This document shows positions 32,860 to 44,505 of a stretch of 64,000 nt of DNA, piece after piece (position 1 is the stretch's first letter; every line of letters begins with the position of its first letter). The notes beneath the pieces were generated by a model. It did not search any database, was not told the origin of the DNA, and saw only the letters and a list, made by a program, of their open reading frames with translations. The stretch is from Porphyra umbilicalis (lineage: Eukaryota; Rhodophyta; Bangiophyceae; Bangiales; Bangiaceae). The translations under genes were made by a program, and so were the position numbers. The stretch spans positions 62,001-126,000 of the forward strand of contig KV918971.1 in NCBI GenBank assembly GCA_002049455.2. Direction: 5' to 3'.

Positions 32860-35800
32860 TATTACCAAGGTTCTCGACCCACTGACCCACCAGGGTACTC
32901 GCATCGCGACGCACGCGCATAAGCACTAAGGAACTAGCGGCGGGCACCGTCTGTCGTTGCAGCTCTGGGTGGGGACTCCACAATACGTCCCAATGACCCC
33001 CCTCTCACAGCTGCCCTAGGGGATGCCCGTGCCCCCCCCGTGGGAGCTCTCGGCAGCCCCACGCGGGCGGACAAGAGTGCCGCCCCCAATCGCCGCCTGT
33101 CGCCTGCGGGCCCTCCTTCGCCTCACTATCGTGCATCAGCGGCTTCCTCTGGGCGCCATCGCGCAAAACGACAAACGCCACCACTCGCGTGCTCCCAAAA
33201 TTACAGGGTCGCCCGCGGAAAAGGCGCGCGCGCGCGCGCGCCCGCGCTGGGTCGGCGCTGGACCGACGCGACGCTGAAGGATCGGAAGCAGATCTGCCGG
33301 CCGGGGCTCCGGACAGCGGCGACTGCAAGCGGAAGGGCGCGCGCGCCCGCCTGCGGAAGCGAGGGGCAAGCCCGCTCAAACCTTCCGCCGCCAGCCTCTC
33401 CGCATCGCCGAGGACGGCCCTTCAGCGGGTCTGCTGACTTGGCGGTTGCCGATGAGAATCCACGACAAGCGTCAGTCCGTTTTCAGCCGAGGGTGATCCA
33501 CGTCACTGGCAGTCAGCATTTCAATCAACCTGATATTCTAGTGTTGCAGGGCCAGGTGTCAACCAGCTCAACGGCGGGCCCTCAGGCGGACCTCCAACCC
33601 GCCTGCAGGCGTGTCCTAGCGGCCGGCTCTGGTACACGGTGAAACACTCCAACACTCTGAGGCATTTCCAGCATCTGGGGGCAGGTCTAAGGCACAGCCA
33701 CACCCGGCTTCATTGCCCATTCCACAGCCCTTAGACATCTAGCTGAATCCGGGCGGAGAGGGGCTGTGAGGGGCTGTCTCGCGTCCGACACGTGCTCGAC
33801 TTCTGACCAATTATTGAATCCCTACTGATGGTCCGTTCTCCAACGAGCCCAAATGAATATATGGGATGTTTCGCCTCCAGACATAGTTTGAAAGCCAATG
33901 TGCCGGATCCTGCTGGTCTCGCCTGGGGCATGCCGCGCGCTAAACAAGGATGCTCACCAGCACCACTAGGGGGGGGCCGCGCCGACCCCGACGCTGTACC
34001 GCCGCGCCGCCGGCCCTCCAGCACCCGTCGCACGCCCTTCCACCCCGCCCCGCCCCACCCCACCCCACTCCGCCACGCCCCGCCCCGCCCCGTCCCGCCC
34101 CGTCTCGCCCCGCCCCTCCCCGCCGGGCCACGCCCCGCCCCGCCGCGCCCCCCCTCGGAGCGCCACGCCGCACAGCGCACCACCCCGCCCCGCCCCATCC
34201 CGCGCCGCCGCTGCTCGACGCCGCCCCGCCCCATCCCGCGCCGCCGCTGCTCGACGCCACCGGCTCCCTGATTGTGCGGCGGCGGCCACTTTCGCCGCCG
34301 CCGCTGCCGGATGCAGCCCCCTACTCTTTTTCGCACTTGCGGTGACCCCAGAGGCGGGGGTGGACGCAACGCGCCCGCCGCGCCGCGGTCGCTGACAGGC
34401 ACCGCGAGGACAGACTAAGGGCGCTGTGCCGCCGCGCGCGTCGCCGCGGCGGCGGGGGGCGGCGGCGCCCACGCTTCGCAGCCGGCTGGCGGTGCGGCGG
34501 CGGGTGGGGCGGCACGCGGTGGTGGGGGCGGCGGTGGGTCGGCGGCGGCGGTGCGGTCGGCGGTCGGCGGTCGGCCGCGGCAGCTGTGCCGACCCGCCGG
34601 CCGGGGACGGCGGCTGGCGCGGCGGCGGGCGGCCGCGCGCCGCCGCGCGGCGGGGTGGGGGGGGGGGGGGGGGGCGCCGCCACCCAAAGGGGGCACCCGC
34701 CGTGCCCGACGCGTGCGGGCGCCGGGACCGCCGCCGACCGCGCTGGTGGGGACTTTCGGTGGCGGCGGGGGGGGAGGGTCGGCGGGTGGCGTGCGTCGGC
34801 CGGCGCGCGGCGGCGGGTGGGGTGGCGCCGCGGCCGTGGGCGGGGGATGCCACCGCTGTACGGGTCGGATGCCACGGCGGTGCGCGTCGAGCGCCACGGC
34901 GGGGCGGGGGCGGCCGACCGGTGGTCGACGCGCGGTGGCCGCGCGCGAGGCGGCGGGGGGGCGGCCCGCGCGGGCGGGCGGGGGGGGCGCGCCCCAGCGG
35001 GCACGGCGGCGCGTACCGGGGAGGGGGGAGAGGGCGCCCACCGGCTGCGCGTGACGGCGAAGGCGGCGGGCGGCGCGGCGGTGAGAGCGACGGGACGCCA
35101 CCGCGTCGAAAAACGGGCGGCGTGGCGGCTGCGACAGCGACCGCGTGCGGCGCACGGGATGTCAAGGGGAGGGGGGACGCCGGCCACCGCCGCTGGCGCG
35201 CCCCCGCCTGCACCCAGAACGCACCGTCGGTGGGGGGGGGGGGCGCCGCGCGCCGCCACCAGTGGGTCGGGCGGCGCCCGCACTGCCGCAGGCCCCACGC
35301 TCCACCGCCGGCACGCCATCCGGGCGCGGGGGTCGGTGGTCGGCGGCACAACAATAAAAACAAATTACAGAGGCTGCGTACCGGGGGGCCCGGGGGGACG
35401 GTGCGGCCGCCGCAGGCGGGAGCCAAGGCCGGCCGGCTGCCGCGTGACGCAAACGGGGCCCCGGGGTGTAGCGGTCGTGTCTGCGGTTGGCAGTCGCGGC
35501 GGTGGCCTAGACTGATCGCTGGCTCGGTTGCAGCGGGCGGGACGTACCCGCTCACCCACGCAAGCTTTGACGGGAGTGGAGGTGTTCGCCGCTGGCAGAG
35601 CTGCCTGCTTGAGAGACGTGTGTGTGCGTGAAGGGGGTGGTGATGGCCCAGTGATGGGGGCGCGGCTCGCATCCTTCCGGCTCAGCTGGGTCTGCACTAG
35701 CATGGCGGAAGTCGGGAGGCAGTGCGGCCTTTGCCACGACCACCGTCTTCCTTAACGCGACCGGGCGGCGGCGCTCTTCTCGGGTTGTAGTGGGCATTGT

Positions 35801-38105
35801 GGTGGGATATAGCCACAACTCTGATTTGACATGGAATGGAATATAGAACGAAAACGATTTTATTATTTTACATAGGCTTTGCCGCCAGTGGATGTAGTTT
35901 CGTGGAAAACTTGTGTAGTGTAAATCGGCACATCATGGCATATCTCTTGGCGTGGCGCAGAGCGGGCAGTTGTAGGGCGGGTTGGAGTCGGACCCGACAA
36001 GCGGGCAAGACACTTGTTTTGACAGCGAGGTCTTGTGCGAAATAGACGCACCTCGCAGACCGACCCCCGGGTGCAGGGACATGGGGGGGGGAGGGACATT
36101 GAGGGGGTAGGGACATGGGGGGGGTAGGGACATGGGGGGGGGAGGGACATTGAGGGGGTAGGGACATGGGGGGGGTAGGGGCATGGGGGATAAATATAGG
36201 ATGATGGGAGACTTACATGTTCGCATGGCTGCATCAGAGGAAACTTACATGGGTGCGAACATGAAAATGACTTACGTGGGAAGTAGGGGATCGCAGATGT
36301 GGAGCGATGGGGGGGGGTGTGGGGCCGGGTGGAGGGGGATGCAGGGTGGGGGGGGTGCAGGTGGGGGGCGGGTGCCGAGCGAAGGGGGTGCCGGGTGACG
36401 GGCGGGGGAATGGGGCGGGGGTGGTGGGTGGAGGGGGCGGGTGTCGGAGGACGGTGATGGGACGATGACGATCGACAAAAGAGTAGGGAGGGGCAGCCGC
36501 CGCCGGCTTTATACCGCTCCGTGCCCCCCCGCAGTGCTGCAGAGGGGCGGCGCCGCTGTGTGGCGGTGCTGTAGGGCGGCGGTTGCACGCACCGTGCTTG
36601 CAGCCGCCGCGGTGACCGTGGCTGCCCTGCAGGGACGTTCGTGGCCTCGTGATGCCAGGACGTTCGGTGGCGCAGAGCTGACCACGGGGGAACCACGGAT
36701 GTGTGGGGCGCAGCAGCCACGGATCTGTGGGAAGCGGAAGCCTCAGATTCGCCCGGCACATGTGGGCCCCACACTTCGGGAAGCGTGACGTGGAGCACGG
36801 CTGACGGTCAACGCGCCTCTCAGCCGTCAGGCAATGGCTGGCTAACTGCAAAAACATAATTGTGAAGAAGTTCCCGTGCTTTCAGTACAATAGATACACC
36901 TTGAAGACAGAATTGTGAGGAGCGGGAGATTCAGTCTGCCGCGAGTTTTGTGGAGACTGCAGCGGTCGGGTGACACAGCGTGTCGTCGACGTGCTCATGT
37001 TATGAGAGCTGCCGTCGCCTGATGCCCCCGTCACTCCTATGTAGTTGCTCCCGGTTTCCCCCGTTTTCTTATCACCCACCCCCCCTGCCTGCTCATCGTG
37101 CACGTCGCAGTCGGCTCGTCTTATCTTGCTGTCCCCTTGCCCGGCCGGTTCGCTGGCTGTGTTCCGGCCATGGTCAGTCGGGACGGTAACTGTGACCCTG
37201 GTCGTTCTCCCGCCCCTGTGTCGGGCACCTCGACGGGCGCGGAGCTCCTGCTTGTCGTGAGCAGGTGGTGCAGTTTCTGGGGGGAATGGAGTGGCCTGAG
37301 GGGGGTGAGCCTGTGATTGCGCAGGTTGATAGACGACGGCGTGGATAGTGTATAGGTTGTGCTGTGGCACTGCGTGGGGGGGGGGCGGGGCGTGTGTTTT
37401 TGGATGGGGAGCGGGCGAGGTGGCGAGGGGGAGTATGCGAGTCGGACTGTGTATCATGTGCTGTGTGTCGGGCAGCTCTACATGTTCCGATATGCACGGT
37501 TCTATATCAAGCATACGACCGAGGCTGTTCGTTGCGCCTTGCACCTTCTTTAATGTGTACAGGTATTCTCTTCTTCGATATCCTTCTTCTCTCGTCCGGC
37601 TCTGCACGGGGTCTTTGTTGCACGGTTTGCGTGTTGTACGGCTGCCTGCGTTTCTCTTCTTTTTATGTTTCTGGTATCGCTGAGAGGCCGGTTGTGCTGT
37701 AAACGTCCGTGCCGTCTGTTCCTTGTATTTTGTGGACAAAAACGGCGCCGCTGTCGTCGAGCCAAACCCCCACATGTCCTGCACGGCGTGACTACAGCTG
37801 GCACTGGAGACCGCCGGGGACCTCTCCCCGTTGCCCCGCGACGGGCTGCTCTTGTCCCTCGCAGGGGGCGCGGCGACAATCGGGTGACCAACCAGCCGGG
37901 CCGGGTAGGCGGGAGCGCCGACTGCGATGGCGGCTCCATGGCCTGTGCGGGTAACAGGGCGGTGGCTGTACGCATTGGGGGGCTCGGCGCGCTCGGCACT
38001 GACGCGACGGGCAGGACGCGGGGGGGGAAGGGCGCCCGAACCCCGGTGACGCTGCCGATCTCCCTTCCACCCCGGCCGCCCCGTACCCGACGCCGGTCGG
38101 GCGCG
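32860..38105. other. 5.2-kb region without a recognised gene
   Basis: This region is very GC-rich, with several low-complexity blocks: a CGCG run at 33225-33250, CCCCGCC-type repeats at 34040-34260, a GGC/GGG-rich block at 34430-35345, and G-rich DNA at 36300-36450. Long frames occur on both strands, including 34426-35631 plus and 33966-35672 minus. They translate to Arg/Gly/Pro/Ala runs with no domain. The stretches 35750-35960 and 37540-37700 are less GC-rich but also lack a convincing frame. I see no RNA gene. Confidence 0.45.
36075..36190. repeat. G-rich minisatellite
   Basis: Two tandem copies of a ~53-bp unit built from AGGGACATGGGGGGGG and AGGGACATTGAGGGGGT subunits. It has strong G-quadruplex potential on the plus strand. 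Confidence 0.85.
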
Positions 38106-39442
38106 GCCCTACGGGAAATGCCGGATCGAAAAAGCTCGACATCCTCAGAGCGGGCCAATCAGTTTCGCGCATTTGCTCCTGTGACCCAACCGGGATCACC
38201 TCGGATGGAGTTGAAGACCTGACTCGGATCAAAGGGTGTTCCACTGCAGCACACTTCACCGTGAGTGGCCAGAGTATCAGCTGTAAACTGTAAGCTGTTC
38301 AGATGTCAGATCTAATTCGATGTAGCCCACGAGGGTTGCCTCGTAGAAGTGCATTTGTCAAAGTAGCCTTCGAGAAATGTCAGGTGATCCAGTGCCATGC
38401 CCATTTAAAGCCGTCGCCGCCGTCGTGCCCGGCACCCACAGTCGCTTCTCATCCGCGACCGCTCCCGATCGACCGCTACAACCTGACCGCCACTGGCATC
38501 GTCTCTGCTCGGCAATCGCACTCAACACTCTTTTGTCACCATCATCCCCACCACTCGCACAAACCATCATCCCCACCATCATTACCGCTCGGTGACCTCC
38601 AGGGGCCGCGGAGGTGGGCGCGGCAGCAGGGGGACGTGGCGGACGGGGGGGGGTGGGCAGGCTGACTTGGTCGTTGGTGTTTTGGGCGGGGGTGGTGTGC
38701 TTGATGGGGGGGACGGGGGGGGCGCGGTTGCCGAGGTGGCTGCGCTGGAGAGGCATTACACCCCTGCCGACGACGACGCCGACGACGACGGGCTGTCCGA
38801 CCCAGAGGAGGAGGACGACGGTAGCAAGAGCTTCCTGCTATGCTTGTAGTGTGCGGCGTGGCTCGGGGGGGGCCGAGGCGAGGGGGGGGGGAGGCGAGGG
38901 GGGGGGGGAGGCGAGGGGGGGGGGGGGCGATGGGGGGGGAGGCGAGGGGAGAGGGGGGGCGATGGGGGGGGAGGCGAGGGGAAAGGGGGGGCAGGGGGGG
39001 GGGGGGGAGGGGGGGCGAGCGTGGGGGTATGGGGGACGGAAAGAGCGCAGGTAGGTAGGCATCGCGGTCGGGGCGCCAGCGGCGGTGTAGCCGATTATAA
39101 TTGCGCAAATATGGACCCTGTGATACACGTGGGTCTCACGTGTCTCCCGCTCATTCGTGCAGAGCTAGACGCCAGCCCGGATCATGATGTCATAGGTGCA
39201 TTCTATTCGTCAGATGTACGTGCCTGGAGCAACGACAGCTGCTCAATCGAATCAATGGCAGCCGCACAATCCGTTAGGGTGCCTCCCAGGCCCTTTCCAG
39301 AGTCTCATTCATTGAGCTTTTTTGATCATCAGGCCAATGAGGAGCCGGCCTCAGTCTCACCCTCAAATTCCAGCCGAGTGGGATTTTGCGAATTCTTAAC
39401 TCCTCGAAGTGGAGCTTTTTTGATCCGGCATTTCCCGTAGGG
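38106..39442. mobile_element. Non-autonomous TIR element with a G-rich core (~1.3 kb)
   Basis: The 32-bp segment starting at 38106 (GCCCTACGGGAAATGCCGG onward) is repeated inverted at 39411-39442 with one mismatch. Inside the right end, GAGCTTTTTTGATC occurs twice in direct orientation (39314 and 39412), a subterminal repeat. The interior holds the G-rich array at 38868-39030 and no domain-bearing frame. No target duplication could be assigned. Confidence 0.65.
38868..39030. repeat. GGGGGGGCGA-type G-rich array
   Basis: A run of G tracts interrupted by CGA, CGAT or AGGCGA, with units such as GGGGGGGAGGCGAGGGG. Many consecutive G tracts of three or more give high G-quadruplex potential. It lies in the core of the 38106-39442 element. 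Confidence 0.85.
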
Positions 39443-42400
39443 CGGCGGCGAGAGGCGGCAACGCGCGGTGGATTAAGGGTGGCCGCCCGCACACCCTGGG
39501 TCCGCCGCCTGTCGCTACTGTGGGCGGGCGGGGGAGGTGGTCGCGTTTACAGCAGCGGCACGGACAGGGAGGGGGAGGAACACGAGACATGTTGTACCAC
39601 AGCAACGAGTATGAAGCCACATCCGACGGATTACCTGTGATCCGGGTGCAGCGAAAATGACCTATGATTGGTACACGATGATTCTGAGTATTACAGTCGC
39701 CAATCGATGTGTGTGGAGTGCGAGTATTACCGCGCGAGTATTACCGCGCGCGCGGACGCGCCACATGCAACAACAGCAGCTCCAAGCCGCCTCATCTTGG
39801 CGTTGCTTGCCTGCTCACAGCGTTCTGCACGGTTTTCCACCGGAAGCCTCTCGTACACACCCCCCCCTTTCCCGCGCCCGACCCCCCCCCCCCCCCCCCC
39901 TGCCTCTTGACGGCCACTAGCCTCCGCCTTCATTGCCCCCATGTCCCCCCCACCCACCACCATGTTGCGGTTCGGCTGCGATGGGCCGACCTAATCCTGC
40001 ATGTCCTCGGGCACAACAAACGAGCGGGTGGGGGTCGGACGTAGGAAATACGTAAGGGCCGGACGCGACACGAGGCAACCGCGACCACCACCGTCAGGGG
40101 GGGGATGGGAGACAGGCAGAGAAAGGAGGGCACTAGAGGCCGCGGCAAGATAGCAACGGAGTTGCTCGATGACGCCAAGCCACACACTCCGCACGAAGAG
40201 CGCCCCACGGTAGACTGCACGGTCTCACGCGACCAAGCAGCGCGCGGGGCGCCCAGGGCCAAGCGTCAACTGGGCGCGGAGATCCCCTGATCGTCACCAA
40301 GTATCGCCTGCGTGCAGTTGATCGTATCAAATACCCCATCCTGAGTGTACACGATTTCAATTCCTTAAATACACCGCTGTTATGATCAAAATCAAACCAG
40401 GGCACCCCTGGGTATTCAAAGAAAAAAAATCGCCCCAAGACATGGGGAGATAGCCCGGCCAGACCGAGGCGCAACAGGCCCCACCCCTGCGCTACCGAGA
40501 GCGTTCCGACATTCTGGTTGGTCGGACCATGATTGTCACATCGATGCTGGTGTGGCAATCGCCGATCATGGCTCATCATGAGCCCATAATATCGCATATG
40601 ATTTGGGCGCCTCTTCATTGGTGAAATCGCCGATTGTCGAGTTGACGATTGGGGCGAGAGACCATCCTTTGTGGCGCGGTCGACCGCCGAGGCCACCACC
40701 GCCGCCGCCACCGCCGCCGCCGCCGCCGCCGTCGCCGCCGCCGTCGCCGCCGCCGGCCGCGCCGCCGCCGCCCGTCGTCGACGCGCGTCGGCGGCGGCGG
40801 CGGCGCTCCCGCTGCCACAACCTCGGCAGCGGCGGTGGCGCCGCCGCCGCCCTCACCCGTCGCCCCCCCGCCTCTGTCTGCCGCCCGTCACGGGCGGGGG
40901 CTTGGGTGCCCCCGCCGCCGCCGACGGCCGCGGCGCGCACCACGGCCGGCCCCCGTCGCTGGGGCGGGTGGGGCCGGCGCGGCCGCAGCGGCGGTGCGCC
41001 AACGCCCGCCGTCGACTGCCGCGCCGCCCGACGCGCCAGCATGTCCCCCTGCCCCGCCGCCGCGGGGCACGCCGCCGTGGCCACAGTGGCGGGTGCCGCG
41101 GCGGGGACGCCAGCTTGCACCAAACGACACGGCCGTCAGGCAGCCGCCGCTCTTGGCGCGGGGGGGGGGCGGATGCTGCCATAAATGGGGGGGGCGGATG
41201 CTGCCATAAATGGGGGGGCGGATGCTGCCATAAAAGGGGGGGGCGGATGCTGCTATTGATGACCGCGCTGCGCCCGGCCGTAGCGTGGTCGTAACCGCGG
41301 GGGAGACCGGCCCGCCTGTCCGTCACACGGCTGCATCCATCGCCCTCTGGCAGTTCGTCGGCCGTCAACCGGCAGCGTTACACATCAGCGACGACTGCGC
41401 TGTGTTTTTCATTGAGTGGAGACCAGAGCTGTTTGTCGCACCCCGCGCATCCGCGGGTGGCGCCCGTTTTATTGAGACAGAAGAATGGATAACTGCCAGG
41501 CAACGCACCAATCGCACCGCGTATCACTCTTCAACATACACATCCGTGGTCGTCTCCGTGGTCTGCGTCTCGGACTGCGGCGGCGGCTTCTCCGGCGGCT
41601 TCGACGAGTCTGGCGGTGACACAGGCGACATGTAGTTGCCTGTAGGTTCCATTGCAAGTGCTACCCCAGCTCCTGGTCACCGGTCCCTTCAAGCGGCAAC
41701 GCCTGGTCTTGCGTGGGGCCCCTTAATGCAGGGGGCGTGGGAGGTCACCACTCGTGGGATGAGGCGAAGGCCGCCCAGTTGGAGGGCAGTTCTTGAAGGG
41801 CAGGCGAGGTCGAGACAAGGCGCCTAGGGATGACAGCGTAGGCAAGTTGGCGAGAGAGCTCGCAGGGGAGCGGCCCCGCCGGCCTGAGTGATGACTTAGA
41901 TGAGTTCTACGAACGAGTCACTCCGGCGCTGGGAGGCGTGACGGAATGCGCTTGGTAACGGAGGGGTGCACAGCGGGTGGCAGGGTCGGCAGGCAAGTGG
42001 AGGAGACAATCCGGCAACCGCTCCCTTGAGGCCATTTTATACCCTCTGAGCCGATGTCGCTGCGACCAACAAGAACTCGCCTGACCAGCTGCAGCGGGTC
42101 AGCTGGTTTGCCGCGCCAATCGCTGGTGTGCCACCCACGATGCGTGTCGGCTGCGCGACTGCACCTACGTTGACTGGAGCAAAAGCCCTCTCGGCAACAC
42201 TCCTGGCGACCAACATCAACCTGTTGGTACGACAAATGAGGACGAGAAAGCTTGGCCCGTCGGTGTGCGGTGCCCCTCAGCGGTGTCCACACGATCGAAT
42301 GATACCACGTGACTTGTCACACAAAGTTTAATCTATCAGTCGAAACCAGAACCATCGATACTTCTCTGCGTGTGGGATATGAATCTGGGCAATAAAAGCA

Positions 42401-42801
42401 ACTGCATCTGTTTCAAATCCTCTATTGTGAGCTCACGCTCACCATCTTATGGGATGTACCGCGCAGAAAACTGTGATCATCATTGAAAACATTCTTCACT
42501 TGACTGCGATTGCAAATCTCGCGTCTGATGTGGGTGTCGTGCACCCAACCAATGCGTACAGCAGTGCCAGGCTTCGGGCAAGACCCCGCGGCAACACTCT
42601 CTGGTAAGGGCTCTCCTACACTGTGGGCGCAGGCAGCGACGGGTTCGGGGCCAAAGTGGGCTGGCGTGGTCCTGGCGTGGACCGTTGCGGGAGGTCGGTC
42701 AACCCCATTCTGGGGACCACGACTGTTCTTGAGGACACCGACTGTCCATCAGCTTTGCAAGGCTCCCGTATCATTTCACGCCGGTGAAGCCATGGTCGCC
42801 A
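39443..42801. other. 3.4-kb region without a recognised gene
   Basis: This region contains a C run at 39888-39900, a CCG/CGG-rich block at 40684-40900 and the 25-bp tandem array near 41170. A plus-strand frame at 41285-41635 and others are short and have no recognisable domain. From about 42300 onward the composition is less GC-rich. No gene can be supported. Confidence 0.45.
41170..41260. repeat. 25-bp tandem repeat, four copies
   Basis: CGGATGCTGCCATAAA followed by a G run begins at 41170, 41195 and 41219. A fourth copy, diverging after CGGATGCTGC, begins at 41244. Confidence 0.85.
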
Positions 42802-42841
42802 CCAGTGGTACCACTGGTTGGGCACACCATGGTGTGCCCAA
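42802..42841. repeat. Two abutting perfect palindromes
   Basis: A perfect 16-bp palindrome (CCAGTGGTACCACTGG, 42802-42817) is followed with no gap by a perfect 24-bp palindrome (42818-42841, centred on ACACCATGGTGT). The sequence GCCACCAGTGGTACCAC recurs at 44196-44212, where it overlaps another palindrome, CCACCATGGTGG. The role is unknown; they could be hairpin ends of an element or binding sites. Confidence 0.85.
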
Positions 42842-43194
42842 TACATCGATGTGAAGTGTGTATTCGATGATACGGTGCTTGTTTGTATGGTATGACGCCG
42901 GATCTCTTAAACGAGCCAATCTCTATATTAATTAAGCAAGGTAGTCACGGATCTTGTAGACTTTCAGGACCGAGACCAGCAATACATGACATGGCAGACG
43001 GGAAGTGTGCCACCGTTGTCAAGCTGTGTAAATATTGCCGTTCGAAATGTTTTGGCCGACTCGAATAGGAACAGGACTGGGCCCGAACGTGATCTGGTTG
43101 GTGCACGTTATTTTCTGTTGCGCCCATTGGCCGAGGCGGCTGTTTCTGCCATTGTTGTTCTGGTTCGCATTGGCCAAAATCCAGCAAACAGCAA

Positions 43195-43330
43195 TACAGC
43201 CGTTGTCTCAAAAACCTGGCACGCCGACTGTTGCACCACTGTCACAAATCGGCCTCTGCGACCCCGTGAAGGCCGATTTGTCAGAGTGGTGCGACAGTTG
43301 GCGTGCGAGGTTTTTGCGAGAACGGCTGTA
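43195..43330. mobile_element. Foldback MITE, copy 1 (subtype A)
   Basis: 136 bp that folds back on itself almost end to end. It begins TACAGCCGTT and ends AACGGCTGTA, with a small central loop between CGGCCTCTGCG and AAGGCCGA. The outermost TA on each side fits a TA target duplication with a CAGCCGTT terminus. No coding capacity. Confidence 0.85.
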
Positions 43331-43563
43331 CATGTGTCGCCGTTGCAGTACCTCTCTCCCACAATCAGATCACCTTCCGCTTGCCGGTGGCGCCTCACTC
43401 CATTTTTGGCATCTTGAGGAGAGAAGTCGGGTGGTGGAAGCGTGTTCTGGCGCCGAGGATGACGCGAGCTCTGTTGCCCAGATGAGTTGCGAGAGCGAGG
43501 TTTTTCCTCATTGTGGTATCTGTCGTGGCGGGCCCACATCGTCTCTATAGCCATGTGCGCACT

Positions 43564-43699
43564 TACAGCCGTTCTCTGAAAAATCCCGGACTGGAACCGT
43601 TCCAAAAGTTTTCCAAATCGGCCTCTGCGGGGTCGTAGAGGCCGATTTGGAACTCTTTTGCAACATTTGGAGTGCGGGAGTTTTGGGAGAACGGCTGTA
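43564..43699. mobile_element. Foldback MITE, copy 2 (subtype B)
   Basis: Same termini and architecture as copy 1, but the centre reads GCGGGGTCGTAGAGGCCGA rather than GCGACCCCGTGAAGGCCGA. Just outside, GTGCGCACT on the left and AGTGTGCGCAC on the right extend the inverted symmetry. Confidence 0.85.
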
Positions 43700-44505
43700 G
43701 TGTGCGCACTCAAGTTGTCTCGATTTGAGCGATGAGGTGATCGCAGCGGCTCGCCGCCGAGCTTGTCTCGAACGTGCGGACGGAAAGCACCACCGGCAGC
43801 GCTAGTGCGACAGGGGTCGGTGACGCACTCTGGCAAGGTTTTGTTGTTGGAGAAAGGCAAACGCCTTCGTCTCTTTGACTGTCATTGGGTCAGAAAGTGT
43901 GTCAAGGCTTGGCAAAGAGGCGCTTTTCTGCGTTTGACTGGCGCAGACAGCAATCAGCATGACTGAGGCCTCACTAGCTAGCTGTTGCCGCAACGAACAC
44001 AAGCGAGGACCTCGTCGGTGGCGCGCCCAGTGGCTAAGAATGGAGGACACTCGACTCTGGTAGCGGTCAGTTGTCCGATTGGCCAAAGGTCGACCTCGCG
44101 TTCGAGAGTGTGAAATCGAATCTACAGCTGGTAGTGAGCCCCAGGCAGCTCTTGCCTGATGCCTGACAACCGCACCTCCCTGCCCCGTACAAAGTGCCAC
44201 CAGTGGTACCACCATGGTGGTGTCGTCCGAGCTGTGCGGCATTGCCTGATGCCGGTCACGACTGCTCTCGCTGGCTGTGGCTGTGTTGCATCCGCGACTT
44301 GCAGAGCGTCGATTGAGCGTTGTGTCACGAGGACGCACCCCTGCGCTTGGATCAAGGCGCGCACGAGGTTTCTTTCGATATCGGCTCAATGCGGGCAGTG
44401 TGGTGGCGGCAGCGCGTTCTCGGGGTGTGCGCCTAAGTAGGGTTGCCATCGCGGTGGGGTTGAGCGCAGCACTGCTGTGCATGCTTTGTTCGATTGAAGA
44501 CGGTC

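Larger units (their letters stand above)
42842..44505. other. Region between the palindromes and the NLR gene
   Basis: No gene is recognised. It holds two foldback MITEs (43195-43330 and 43564-43699, listed separately) and a second copy of the palindromic word at ~44196-44220. Composition is moderate in GC. The NLR promoter should lie in its last few hundred bases, but no core element is obvious. Confidence 0.5.

Noticed and set aside
34426-35672. Long frames on both strands (401 and 568 codons)
   Set aside because: They follow GGC/CCG low-complexity DNA, have no domain, and cover the same bases in opposite directions.
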